Positions 53,857 to 62,721 of a stretch of 64,000 bases of DNA are shown one piece after another. The stretch is taken from positions 62,001 through 126,000 of the forward strand of contig NZ_QJRF01000049.1 in assembly GCF_013393345.1 (NCBI RefSeq). Direction: 5' to 3'. Within the stretch, counting starts at the first letter, position 1; every line of letters begins with the position of its first letter. A program made the position numbers and the translations under genes. The stretch is from Pseudomonas taiwanensis. Lineage in GTDB: Bacteria; Pseudomonadota; Gammaproteobacteria; Pseudomonadales; Pseudomonadaceae. The notes under the pieces were generated by a model. That model was not told the DNA's origin. It saw only the letters and a list, made by a program, of their open reading frames with translations, and made no database searches.

Positions 53857-54077
53857 TGGCAAACATACCCAACAGTCATTCTTCGGGGTTGGCAAAGCGG
53901 AAATACTTGGCAGCGCGGTCAGAACACAGGTGGTAGTCGCGCTGCCCTTGGCCATGCTCAGATGCTGCGTATGGCCATTCGCACGACGACGTGGGGCCAG
54001 AGGGGCTTCTACTCTTCGATATCGTGGTTGTTCGTGCGGAAGCCACCATGACGGCCTGGAAGTTGGCACCTACCAAC

Positions 54078-56159
54078 TCAGCCCCCGCACCTCTCGACCT
54101 GCACCAGCACGTCATAGAACGTGGCGCCATTGCCCATGTCGGTGACACGCTGACTGGTGACTTCGTTGGCGTTCTTGCCATCCTCGGCGAGCTTCTTCCA
54201 CCAGATCGACAATCCAACCACCACGCCCGGACGCGCGCGATCGCTCACCCGTGCCTTGGCGGTGAATGCGCCACGGTCGTTGTAGATGCGCACCCGGGCG
54301 CCGTCCTCGATACCGCGCTCCGCAGCATCGGCCGGATGGATGTCCAGATGGGGCTCGCCTTCGGTGCTGCGCAGGCTCTGCACGTTGACGAAGGTGCTGT
54401 TCATGAAGTTGCGCGCCGGTGGCGAAATCATCGCGAGCGGGAATCTTTTCGCCAGCTCAGGGTTGCTCGCCGCCGATTCGTACGGCGCGATGTAAGTCGG
54501 CACCGGGTCCAGGCCAGCGGCCTGCATGCGTGCAGAAAAGAACTCGCATTTGCCGGAGGGGGTGGGAAAACCGCCGTGGGCGAAGGGCGCATTCGCCACG
54601 TTCATCTTCTGCCAGCCGACGAGCTTGAGCGTTTGCCAATCGAAATGCTGGGCGCGCACGTCCTGCGTCTTGAATGCCTGTGCGGCGATTTCGTCATCGC
54701 TTTCCCTGAAGCAGGGATCGTCGAAACCCATGCGGGCGGCGAGCAGGCGGAATATTTCCGAGTTGGGTTTAGCTTCGCCGAGCGGCGCGATCGCCGCATT
54801 GTTCGCCAGCATGTAGTTGTGGCCGTACGCCATGTGTATGTCGACATGCTCCAGCTGCGTCGTGGCGGGCAGGAGTATGTCCGCGTAGTCCGCGGTATCG
54901 GTCTGGAAATGCTCCAGCACCACGGTGAACAGGTCGTCGCGTGCAAAACCCTCCGCAACCTTTGGCGACTCTGGCGCCACAGCGACCGGATTCGAGTTGT
55001 ACACGATCAGTGCCTCGACCTTTGGGCCGAACTCGGCTGAAGCCTCGCGCAACAGGTCATCGCCGATGGTGCTCATGTTGAGGGTGCGCGGCCGGCCGCC
55101 GGTGCGCAGGTCCGAGCGCTGCAAGGCCCGGTGGTTGACCGGGAACGCGTCCGCTGAAGCCAGCAGGACGCCCCCCGCCGCTTGCCGCCAGGCGCCCACC
55201 AGCGCCGGCAGGCAGGCAATGTTGCGCACGGCCATACCGCCGCCGCGCACACGCTGCAGGCCGTAGTTGAGGCGAATCGCTACGGCATTACCGCGCTTGG
55301 CGGTCTCGCCGTACTCGCGCGCCAGTTGCAGTACCTCGTCCGCAGTGATGCCGCAGGTCTGCGCAGTGCGCTCCGGTGTCCAGGCGCGCACACGCTCCTG
55401 CAAGTGCTCGAAGCCCAGCGTGTGCTGTGCGATGTAGTCGTCATCCAGCAGATTTTCCGCGACCAGGACGTGCATCAGGCCGAGCGCAAGCGCGGCATCG
55501 GTGCCCGGCAGCAGGGCGATGTGCTCATGGCACTTTTCCGCGGTTAGGGAGCGGTACGGGTCGATCGCGATCAGCCTGGCGCCCCGCCGTTTGGCCTGCT
55601 GAACGCGGGTCCAGAAATGCAGGTTGGACGCAACCGGGTTGCCACCCCAGATCAGGATCAGTTTCGAGTGCTCGAACTGTTCGACGTCAGTACCCATCTG
55701 GGCACCGACGGTGTACTGGTAGCCCACGCTACCCGCCGCGCTACAGATCGTACGGTCCAGGTAGGACGCGCCGATCTTGTGGAAGAACCGCCCGGACATC
55801 GCATCGCCCTGCACCAGGCCCATGGTGCCGGCATAGCTGTACGGCAGGATCGCTTGCGGGGCGCGCGCGGCGATGTCCTTCAAGCGTGTGGCGATGGTCT
55901 CCAGCGCCTCGTCCCAACTGATGCGTGCGAACTTGCCTTCGCCCTTCCTCCCAATCCGCTTCATCGGGTAGAGCAGCCGATCCGCGTGATAGGTGCGCTG
56001 GAGGTAGCGCGCCACCTTGGTACACAACGCTCCAGCGGTGGTCGGATGGTCAGGATCGCCGCGCACGTCGGTCGCGACCCCGTCTTGCACGGTCACCAGC
56101 ATCGCGCAGGTATCGGGGCAGTCATGGGGGCACGCCGCGCGAACGATGGACGCAGTCAT
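54078..56159 (-). CDS. Molybdopterin oxidoreductase (DMSO reductase superfamily)
   Basis: A 693-residue cytoplasmic enzyme starting at ATG 56159 (GAGG upstream); the longer frame has no support. An N-terminal 4Fe-4S site is present as Cys10, Cys14, Cys18 (CPHDCPDTC) and Cys46 (GALC). The molybdopterin domains follow (KLILIWGGNPVASNLHFWTR, LFTVVLEHFQTDTADYADIL) and a C-terminal dinucleotide-binding domain (DIHPADAAERGIEDGARVRI). There is no Tat signal. Such enzymes move two electrons between a small substrate and the Fe-S cluster. The substrate is unknown; Cys in DRTICSAAG is a candidate Mo ligand. It lies downstream of the msuE-sfnG pair on the same strand. Confidence 0.88.
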   Translation of the reverse strand: MTASIVRAACPHDCPDTCAMLVTVQDGVATDVRGDPDHPTTAGALCTKVARYLQRTYHADRLLYPMKRIGRKGEGKFARISWDEALETIATRLKDIAARAPQAILPYSYAGTMGLVQGDAMSGRFFHKIGASYLDRTICSAAGSVGYQYTVGAQMGTDVEQFEHSKLILIWGGNPVASNLHFWTRVQQAKRRGARLIAIDPYRSLTAEKCHEHIALLPGTDAALALGLMHVLVAENLLDDDYIAQHTLGFEHLQERVRAWTPERTAQTCGITADEVLQLAREYGETAKRGNAVAIRLNYGLQRVRGGGMAVRNIACLPALVGAWRQAAGGVLLASADAFPVNHRALQRSDLRTGGRPRTLNMSTIGDDLLREASAEFGPKVEALIVYNSNPVAVAPESPKVAEGFARDDLFTVVLEHFQTDTADYADILLPATTQLEHVDIHMAYGHNYMLANNAAIAPLGEAKPNSEIFRLLAARMGFDDPCFRESDDEIAAQAFKTQDVRAQHFDWQTLKLVGWQKMNVANAPFAHGGFPTPSGKCEFFSARMQAAGLDPVPTYIAPYESAASNPELAKRFPLAMISPPARNFMNSTFVNVQSLRSTEGEPHLDIHPADAAERGIEDGARVRIYNDRGAFTAKARVSDRARPGVVVGLSIWWKKLAEDGKNANEVTSQRVTDMGNGATFYDVLVQVERCGG

Positions 56160-56470
56160 TGGACGACCTCGGCGAGTACGGTGCTCGGATAGTGCTGGTG
56201 TTCCGCATTCATGAGTTCCCGAGCCCCCTTCGACGTAGTTGCGCGCGTCATGGTCGATGAGGCCGCGCGCATGAGATGTGGTCAGCAGGCCGGGCGTGCG
56301 GTCACCACGCCAAGGTGCCGGCCAGCAATCAGTGTGGGAGGGAAAGCATGGCGTGAAACCCACCCTTTCAGAGTGGGCGCCTGACGTCGAAATCACTACG
56401 GGGGGGAGAGAATCAGTAAAGGCTGTCGAGGGCGCCTTACGAAGTGCGCACCTCAACAGCCCATGGCGGC
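56160..56470. other. Spacer between molybdoenzyme and FMN reductase
   Basis: About 310 bases with no supported gene. It should contain the molybdoenzyme promoter and the 3' end of the msuE transcript; no strong terminator or REP unit is visible. Confidence 0.5.
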
Positions 56471-57025
56471 TCAGGCCACCTGCGCGATTGCCGAACGGAA
56501 GAACGCTTCTGCCGGGTCCAGGGCCAGCTCGATTCGCTCCAGCAACGCACTGTCAGTGAGTTGATGATCAGTGAACGCTTCGGGGGTGGCATACAGGCCA
56601 TAGGGCAAGGTGTGGGCCTGGAAGAAAGCGAACAACGGGCGCAGTTGGTGATCGATCATCAGCGCGTGGCGCTCACCCCCGCCGGTGGCAGCCAGGAGCA
56701 CCGGCGTCCCCTTCAGCGACTGGTAATCGACAAGGTCGAACAGGTGCTTGAACAGCCCGGTGTAGGAAGCCCGGTAAACGGGGCTGCCGGCGATGATCAG
56801 GTCAGCGTTCTCGATGGCCTCTAGATGCGGCAGCAGCTCGGGCGATGCAGTGTCCCGCTCCAGCGAGCCGACCAGCGTCGGCGACAGATCGGAAATCCGC
56901 ACCCAATGCAGCGTCACTGGAAACCGGGCCTGCAGGTGTTCCACCAGGGCCTGCAACAGGGAGTGGGTGCGGGATGGATTGCGGAGGCTGCCGGAAACCA
57001 CCACGACATTGATTGCCTGACTCAT
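56471..57025 (-). CDS. msuE: NAD(P)H-dependent FMN reductase (MsuE/SsuE-type)
   Basis: A 184-residue flavodoxin-fold reductase beginning at ATG 57025 behind AGAGG. The FMN phosphate loop is [17 protein letters not shown], and [19 protein letters not shown] and [14 protein letters not shown] are SsuE/MsuE blocks. It makes FMNH2 for the monooxygenase SfnG encoded 29 bases upstream in the same operon. The symbol is by family resemblance; SsuE cannot be excluded. Confidence 0.88.
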   Translation of the reverse strand: MSQAINVVVVSGSLRNPSRTHSLLQALVEHLQARFPVTLHWVRISDLSPTLVGSLERDTASPELLPHLEAIENADLIIAGSPVYRASYTGLFKHLFDLVDYQSLKGTPVLLAATGGGERHALMIDHQLRPLFAFFQAHTLPYGLYATPEAFTDHQLTDSALLERIELALDPAEAFFRSAIAQVA

Positions 57026-57054
57026 TTTCGACCTCTGGCCACGGTTGGCGGCCA

Positions 57055-58149
57055 TCAGGCAACAGCCTTCTCGGCCACCTTGCGCGCTTCCAGCTCGCGT
57101 ACGAGTGGCAGCACCTTCTCGCCGAAGTAGGCGACTTCTTCCTGGAAGTGCAGGAAACCGGACAGAATCAGGTCCACGCCTACCGACTTGAGCGCCACGA
57201 TACGCTCGGCAATCTGCTGCGGGGTGCCGATCAGATTGGTCTTGAAGCCGTCGTTGTATTGCACCAGGTCCTCGAAGGTGGACTTGGCCCAGTTGCCTTC
57301 GCGCTCCGGGCTGGCGGCGCCGGCGTTCTTCACCTCGGCACCAAACGCGTTGACTGCCTCCGGGTTGGCCTTGGCGATGATCTCGTGAAGCACTGCGCGG
57401 GCTTCTTTCTCAGTGTCGCGGGCAATGACGAAGGCGTTCACCCCGATCTTCACCGAGTGCCCGTTGGCACTGGCCTTGGCACGGATGTCGTCCACCTGCG
57501 CCTTGATCCCTTCCACCGTGTTGCCATTGGTGAAGTACCAGTCGGAAACGCGCGAGGCCATGTCGCGTGCAGCGCGCGAGCTACCGCCCTGGAAGATCTC
57601 CGGGTGCGGCTGCTGCAGCGGCTTGGGTTTCAGGCTGTAGTCGCGGAAGCGGTAGAAGTCGCCATTGAAGGTGAAGTTGTCCTGGGTCCAGATGCCCGTC
57701 AGCGCACGAATGAATTCCTCGGACCGGCGATAGCGCTCGTCATGCTCCAGCCAGGGCTCGCCAATGGCATGGAACTCTCCCTTGAACCAGCCGGAGACCA
57801 CATTGACGGCGATGCGACCACCGGTGATCTGGTCGATGGTAGCCAGCTGCTTGGCCGCCAGGGCCGGGTTCCACGGGCCAGGCAGGATCGCCGCGATCAC
57901 TTTGAGCTTCTCAGTCGCAGCCAGCAGCGCGTGGCTGATGGTCACCGACTCGTGCTGGAACTCGGCGCCATAGCCGGCGGTGAAACGGATCTGCGACAGC
58001 GCATATTCGAAGCCCGCCTGCTCGGCGATCTGGGCCAACTTGCGGTTGTAGTCGATGTCCCAGCTGGTGCGCTGCTCGATATTGCTGACGACGAGGCCGC
58101 CGCTGACGTTGGGTACCCAGTAGGCAAACTTGATCGCTGGTTCGCTCAT
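57055..58149 (-). CDS. sfnG: Dimethyl sulfone monooxygenase SfnG
   Basis: A 364-residue FMNH2-dependent luciferase-like monooxygenase. The opening [20 protein letters not shown] and [20 protein letters not shown] are characteristic of SfnG, as are [20 protein letters not shown] and [19 protein letters not shown]. It converts dimethyl sulfone to methanesulfinate and formaldehyde, so that sulfone sulfur can be assimilated. ATG at 58149 follows GGAGA; the longer frame lacks support. Reduced flavin comes from the neighbouring msuE product. It is divergent from the LysR gene at 58455. Confidence 0.92.
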   Translation of the reverse strand: MSEPAIKFAYWVPNVSGGLVVSNIEQRTSWDIDYNRKLAQIAEQAGFEYALSQIRFTAGYGAEFQHESVTISHALLAATEKLKVIAAILPGPWNPALAAKQLATIDQITGGRIAVNVVSGWFKGEFHAIGEPWLEHDERYRRSEEFIRALTGIWTQDNFTFNGDFYRFRDYSLKPKPLQQPHPEIFQGGSSRAARDMASRVSDWYFTNGNTVEGIKAQVDDIRAKASANGHSVKIGVNAFVIARDTEKEARAVLHEIIAKANPEAVNAFGAEVKNAGAASPEREGNWAKSTFEDLVQYNDGFKTNLIGTPQQIAERIVALKSVGVDLILSGFLHFQEEVAYFGEKVLPLVRELEARKVAEKAVA

Positions 58150-58454
58150 AGCTGTCTCCGCATGTGGCAGAAGAGAAGAAACCGGTGCCTCTTTTGTGCA
58201 CCCCTCAGCCAGATAGGGCAGCAATCGTGCCACTCGATAAAAACCTTTATGAATCATGCAGATAGACTGAAAAACCGGCTTTCCCCTCCTGCCTGCTCCT
58301 CAACAGGCTGCTGAAGAACTGTTGACCTGCGAACAGTTGGCCGGCGCTCGCGATGTCCGTCGGCGAACAGCATTCGCGCGACCTGCGGGAGCGGGTCCTG
58401 CTATAACCCGTCGCCAGGGGGCGGCTCCCCTTGGCTGCAAACCACGGAGAAACG
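58150..58454. other. Divergent spacer between sfnG and LysR
   Basis: About 305 bases holding no supported gene. It should contain the sfnG promoter; sfnG operons are usually sigma-54-dependent, but no clean GG-N10-GC element could be assigned by eye. Confidence 0.45.
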
Positions 58455-59339
58455 ATGGCACTGCCTCCACTTCACAGCATCAGGGTTTTCGAGTCTGTCG
58501 CCCGCCTGGGCAACATGGCGGCCGCAGCGGTCGAGCTGCACGTCACTACCGGGGCGGTAAGCCAGCAGATCAAGGCGTTACAGGGCAGTCTGGGCGTCGA
58601 GCTGTTCGAGAAGCGCGGCCGACACCTGGTGCTCACCGACACCGGGCGTGCATTGCAGCAGCGCGTGGCCGGGGCTCTCGGCGAGATCAACGAGGCCGTG
58701 CAGGCGGTGCAAAACAGCGCGAAACAGGCACCCGAGGAAATCGAGCTGACGCTGTCCCTCCCGCCCGTTGAGGGCGTCACCTGGCTGGCCACGCCGCTGT
58801 TCCGCTTCATGGAGGAAAGCCGCGCCGTCAAACTGAAGGTGATCAAGGCGACCCAATTCAACCAGGTGGACTGGCGCAAGGCCGATGTGGCGGTGATCTA
58901 CGGCACGCCGCCCTGGCCGGGCTTCTGGTGGCGGCTGCTGCACGGCATTCGCATGATCCCCGTCTGCAGCCCGCAGTTCCTCCGTGGTTCCCTTGCCATT
59001 CGCAACGCCGAGGACCTCGCGCGACACCGGCTGCTGCACGAAGACAATGGTGCCCAGTGGCAGCATTGGCTGGCCGAGGCGGGATACTCGGGGACGGTGG
59101 CTTCGGACGTTTATTTCGAAGACTTCGGCATGGTGCTGCAGGCGGCGAGGGACGGTTTCGGCGTCGCCCTCAGCGACGAGATCGTGTCGGCCAGGGACCT
59201 GGATGAGGGCCGACTCGTGCAGCCCCTGTCACTCTCGGTCCCGGCCGTTCACAACTACTACTGCGTATGCACCGAGGGCAAACGGGAACGCCCCGAGGTC
59301 ATGGCCTTCATCGACTGGCTGATGTCGACGACCCAGTGA
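58455..59339 (+). CDS. LysR family regulator (GcvA-like)
   Basis: A 294-residue LysR regulator of the GcvA/AmpR branch (LPPLHSIRVFESVARLGNMA, VTTGAVSQQIKALQGSLGVE). Start ATG 58455 with CGGAGA at 58445. The effector domain has the VAVIYGTPPWPGFWWRLLHG stretch. Divergent from sfnG with a 305-base spacer; whether it controls the sulfone genes or the MBL gene downstream is unclear. Confidence 0.88.
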   Translation: MALPPLHSIRVFESVARLGNMAAAAVELHVTTGAVSQQIKALQGSLGVELFEKRGRHLVLTDTGRALQQRVAGALGEINEAVQAVQNSAKQAPEEIELTLSLPPVEGVTWLATPLFRFMEESRAVKLKVIKATQFNQVDWRKADVAVIYGTPPWPGFWWRLLHGIRMIPVCSPQFLRGSLAIRNAEDLARHRLLHEDNGAQWQHWLAEAGYSGTVASDVYFEDFGMVLQAARDGFGVALSDEIVSARDLDEGRLVQPLSLSVPAVHNYYCVCTEGKRERPEVMAFIDWLMSTTQ

Positions 59340-59381
59340 AAATCCAATGGCGGGAGCCTGCTGGTTCCGGCCTCGGCGGGC

Positions 59382-60290
59382 TCAATAGCCGTAGTGTCGC
59401 CCATCGGTGAACTGGATGTCGGTGAGGATGCTGATGTCCTTCACCACCTTGTAGAGCTGCGAATCCCGGATCAGCTCGGGGTCGGTGAACGTCTCCCCCT
59501 GGGCCTGGCCAGCCTGGATCGCCAACATCTTCTCGCGGATCTTGAGCACGTCTTCGTACGCCATGGTGGGTACCCGGTTTGGGTCTTCGTCCGCGTGGGC
59601 GCCGTAGACGCGAGTGTCCTTGTCGATCAGTGCCAGGGTTGCCGACAGGGAAGCGATGTAGTCGCCGAGGTTCCCGGCCAGCAGCCAGGATGGGTAGAGA
59701 TGGTCGCCGGCCAGGAGGATGTTGTTCGCCTCGTCGTAGAGCGCTACTTCATCCTGGGTGTGCCCCGGCGTGCTCACCAGCCTCACCTTGTAGCCACCCA
59801 GGTCGATCTCCTCGCCGGGTTTGACCAGGCGGGAGACCTTGAAGGGCGGCAAGGTGAGGTGGTCGATATTGCCGAGATGGACCGGTTCCGGCACATGGTA
59901 GAGCCCATCGTCCTCTTTGAAGTTGCGAATGAAGGCCAGGTCCGGCAGGTAGATGCTGTCGAAGTTGTGCAGGCCGCCCAGGTGATCGAAGTGCAGGTGC
60001 GAGGGCAGTACCGATAGCGGCTTGTCGGTAACCGTCCGCACGAGCTCGGTAATGTTTGCCTTCTGGTTGGCACCAGCGTCGAACATCAGAGCCCTGTCCG
60101 AACCCACCAGGAGGTAGGAATAGTTCTTCTGGTAATAGTGCGGCTCGCCAATGGCGTAGAGATGGTCGGAAATCTTCGTCAGCACGAAGCTGCCCTCCCC
60201 TCGGCCAGCCTCTTCGGCGGCGTCCGCCGCGAATGTGAATCCCATCAGGGCGAATGTTGCCAAAGCCAGGGAGCTGGCGATTTTCATCAT
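59382..60290 (-). CDS. Secreted metallo-beta-lactamase-fold hydrolase
   Basis: A 302-residue protein with an N-terminal signal peptide (SSLALATFALMGFTFAADA). The metal site HLHFDH (in SHLHFDHLGG), a further His in STPGHTQDEVALY and Asp in LAGDHLYPSW are intact, so a two-zinc MBL hydrolase is expected in the periplasm. Family members hydrolyse lactones, thioesters or beta-lactams. ATG 60290 follows AGAGG; ATG 60287 is adjacent. It is convergent with the LysR gene 42 bases away. Confidence 0.85.
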   Translation of the reverse strand: MMKIASSLALATFALMGFTFAADAAEEAGRGEGSFVLTKISDHLYAIGEPHYYQKNYSYLLVGSDRALMFDAGANQKANITELVRTVTDKPLSVLPSHLHFDHLGGLHNFDSIYLPDLAFIRNFKEDDGLYHVPEPVHLGNIDHLTLPPFKVSRLVKPGEEIDLGGYKVRLVSTPGHTQDEVALYDEANNILLAGDHLYPSWLLAGNLGDYIASLSATLALIDKDTRVYGAHADEDPNRVPTMAYEDVLKIREKMLAIQAGQAQGETFTDPELIRDSQLYKVVKDISILTDIQFTDGRHYGY

Positions 60291-60414
60291 GAGCGCAGAC
60301 CTCTTGTTATTGAATGCGGAGAACCTTGTGCAGCACTGAACTGCCCGCATATCTCAAGGGGTCAACGGCTCGTCGACAATGGATTTGATTTGAAGTGCTG
60401 CCGTTTAGTTGGCC

Positions 60415-60561
60415 TTAAGTGTCGAGAACGTGCAGGGAAAACGCTCGCTTGCTCCTACAGACGTTGTCGAAGGTCTTGCCGGTCTCGACGAACTGGCCGT
60501 CCGCGTAGTTGCGTAGCGATGCCAGGCTCCTGGGCAGGCCAAAGCGCAGGGCTTGTGTCAT
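60415..60561 (-). pseudogene. Truncated aldehyde dehydrogenase (N-terminal fragment)
   Basis: A 48-codon frame starts at ATG 60561 with GGAGAG upstream, 65 bases after the AAHS transporter stop. Its first 34 residues (LRNYADGQFVETGKTFDNV) match the N-terminus of 2-hydroxymuconic semialdehyde dehydrogenase-type aldehyde dehydrogenases, normally about 490 residues. Homology stops exactly where TGTAGGAGC, the first bases of a REP unit, begins (60442-60459 on the plus strand), and a stop follows. This is a remnant of a meta-cleavage or similar aromatic pathway, lost downstream of its transporter. Confidence 0.75.
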
Positions 60562-60626
60562 GTCGCTTCTCTCCACGAAAACGGTCCGATGCCTTGCAGC
60601 CCAGGCAGGACGGGGACTGTGGGGTT

Positions 60627-61994
60627 TCAACCCACGGCAGTGCCCATGCGGCTGCGCACCAGGTCGGACCGGCCGTGCTGCACCAGCAGGATGCTGCAGG
60701 CCGCCACGATGGCCGGGATCGCGATCGCCGTGAAGTTGCTGGCAAGCGGCAGGTCCATGTTCACGATCATGCCGATCACGATGGGTGCCAGGATCGCACC
60801 GACCCGGCCCACTCCGAGCATCATGCCGACGCCCGTCGAGCGCGCCGTCATGGGATAGAACTGGCTGCAGTAGGCGCATGTCATGGTCTGCGTTCCGATC
60901 GTGCAGGCACCCGCGATCGCCACCACCAGGAACAGCGCGGGCGTGGGCAGCCTGTGGCCCATCAGCGTGATCGCCACCGCGGCCATCACGAACATCAGGA
61001 AGGTCACCAGCTTGATGTGCATGCGGTCGGCCACCCAGCCCGCGCACACGGCGCCCACGGTGGCGCCCACATTGAGCACCAGCACGAAGGTGAGCGCCGA
61101 CCCCAGGCTGTAGCCCGCCTGCGCCATGAGCTTGGTCAGCCACGAGTTGAGCGCATACACCATGAACAGCGCCATGAAGCAGGTCAGCCAGAACATCAGC
61201 GTGCTGAAGGCTCGCCCCTGCAAGAACAGCTCGCCGAAGGCCGACTGCCGGCCAGCACCCTCCTCCACGGCTCCCGCGGACCCTGCCGCCGCACCCGACA
61301 GCACGAACCGGTCGTCGGCCCGGGGCACATAGCCGGGGCTCATGCGGGTGAGCACGCGCTTGAGCTGTTCGGTCTGCCCCTTGCGCAGCATGAAGCCCAG
61401 CGACTCGGGCATCTGCAACCAGATCAGCGGAAGCAGCACGACGGGTGCGGCAGCCGCAAGGAACACCGTCTGCCAGCCGTAGGTTTCAATCAGCCCCTTG
61501 CCGAGGATGGCCGCCAGCATGCCCCCCACCGAGTAGCCGCTGAACGTAAGCGTGATCAGCGTGCTGCGCATGCGCAGAGGCGAATAGTCGGTCATCTGCG
61601 CGATCACGTTCGGCATCACGCCGCCGATGCCCAGGCCCGCAATGAAACGCATCATGCTGAACGAGAGGGGATCACGCATCAGCCCCGCCAGCGCCGTGAA
61701 CAGGCTGAAGATCGCGATACACAGGCACATCACCAGCCGGCGGCCGTAGCGATCCGACAGGCCGCCGAACATGACGTTGCCAAACATCATGCCGAACAGG
61801 GCGGAGCTGGCCATGAAACCGGCCTGCGTGGCATCGATCCCCATGTCCTTCATGATCGACGGCAGGGCAATGCCCACCACGGCAAGGTCGTAGCCATCGA
61901 ACACGATGGCCAGTGCGCACCAGATCAGGACGATCCAGTGAAGGCGGGTGAACGGCGCCTCGTCCGAGGCGCGCTGCAGGTCGATCTGTCGCAT
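60627..61994 (-). CDS. Aromatic acid:H+ symporter, AAHS family MFS
   Basis: A 455-residue major facilitator with about twelve membrane segments. The DGYDLAVVGIALP motif in segment 1 and FGGLSDRYGRRLVM in loop 2-3 are those of the aromatic acid/H+ symport (PcaK/BenK) family. ATG 61994 follows AAGGAGA; the frame continues 11 codons upstream without support. It imports a benzoate- or protocatechuate-like acid. The catabolic gene directly downstream is only a truncated aldehyde dehydrogenase, so the pathway appears incomplete here. Confidence 0.9.
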   Translation of the reverse strand: MRQIDLQRASDEAPFTRLHWIVLIWCALAIVFDGYDLAVVGIALPSIMKDMGIDATQAGFMASSALFGMMFGNVMFGGLSDRYGRRLVMCLCIAIFSLFTALAGLMRDPLSFSMMRFIAGLGIGGVMPNVIAQMTDYSPLRMRSTLITLTFSGYSVGGMLAAILGKGLIETYGWQTVFLAAAAPVVLLPLIWLQMPESLGFMLRKGQTEQLKRVLTRMSPGYVPRADDRFVLSGAAAGSAGAVEEGAGRQSAFGELFLQGRAFSTLMFWLTCFMALFMVYALNSWLTKLMAQAGYSLGSALTFVLVLNVGATVGAVCAGWVADRMHIKLVTFLMFVMAAVAITLMGHRLPTPALFLVVAIAGACTIGTQTMTCAYCSQFYPMTARSTGVGMMLGVGRVGAILAPIVIGMIVNMDLPLASNFTAIAIPAIVAACSILLVQHGRSDLVRSRMGTAVG

Positions 61995-62341
61995 GTCTGT
62001 CTCCTTGGATTCCCGCGCGCTGCGCAAGGCGGTCCGATGAGGAGACTGTATTCAGCGGGGCGCCAACCTGGATAATGAATTCGAGGCGCGCTGTTATAAA
62101 CCGCAGGAATACAAACACCGTGTTGTCATTCCTGGGCGGATGCTTCGCGCAGCGCACGACGCCCTCACCAAGCGCGCCGACCTGGTCTGGGGCGAGTACC
62201 GCTTCGGCCTCTCCCCCACCCCTCTCCCGCAAGCGGGCGAGGGGTGACTCGCGCCGGCAAGGTACAGACCGTCCTTAGCAGCCAGCGGCCTGCAATATGG
62301 CAAACGGGATGGGGCGACGACAGGAGGTCGAGCGTACTCGT
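61995..62341. other. Spacer between NIPSNAP and AAHS genes
   Basis: About 350 bases with no supported gene; it carries the CACCCCTC palindrome listed separately and presumably the transporter promoter (AT-rich area near 62050-62110). Confidence 0.5.
62217..62246. repeat. 30-base palindrome of the CCCTCTCCCGC class
   Basis: CACCCCTC-T-CCCGC-AA-GCGGG-C-GAGGGGTG, a near-perfect stem with a 2-base loop. Such CCCTCTCCCGCNNGCGGG units are dispersed repeats in several proteobacteria. It differs from the two REP classes seen elsewhere in the window, hinting that this segment has another history. Confidence 0.75.
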
Positions 62342-62650
62342 TCAAGCACCGAAGACAGGCCGGAAGAACGTGCGCTCGTAGCTGAGGATGCAGCGCGTGA
62401 CCTCGGCGTACTTGAAGGCAGCGATGCAGTCCGCGTCTTTCATCGAGTCCTGCCGGTACTGCTCGTAGGCCGCCAGGCTCGGGAAGGAAAACATCGCCAA
62501 GGCGACATTGTTTGCGCCCTCGGACGGCAGGAAGTAGCCGTGGTGCTGGCCGCCGAACTTCTCCACGAGCGGAATCCAGAGCTTCCCGTAGTGTTCGAAC
62601 TCCGCCAGTTTGTAGGGATCGAGGATGTAACGAAGGTAGCAAGTAATCAT
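62342..62650 (-). CDS. NIPSNAP family protein
   Basis: A 102-residue ferredoxin-like (dimeric alpha-beta barrel) protein (CYLRYILDPYKLAEFEHYGK, YEQYRQDSMKDADCIAAFKY). Bacterial NIPSNAP proteins are small, often beside aromatic or amine catabolism genes, with no agreed reaction. ATG 62650 follows GAGAG. It lies 71 bases downstream of the LysR gene on the same strand. Confidence 0.85.
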   Translation of the reverse strand: MITCYLRYILDPYKLAEFEHYGKLWIPLVEKFGGQHHGYFLPSEGANNVALAMFSFPSLAAYEQYRQDSMKDADCIAAFKYAEVTRCILSYERTFFRPVFGA

Positions 62651-62721
62651 TCGGTCTCTCGTTCAAGTGGTGCGATCTGGATATGGGCTTTTTCGCGATA
62701 CGAGCCATGAGCCCTGGAGGT

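Noticed and set aside
53876-54077. End of a minus-strand frame (DYHLCSDRAAKYF) recalling a metal-binding YHS domain
   Set aside because: The resemblance is limited to a few residues, there is no start with a ribosome site, and the rest of the frame is an antisense-like shadow of the molybdoenzyme end.
60138-62075. 645-codon plus-strand frame across the AAHS gene
   Set aside because: His/Arg/Gln-rich low-complexity translation typical of an antisense shadow of a membrane protein gene.
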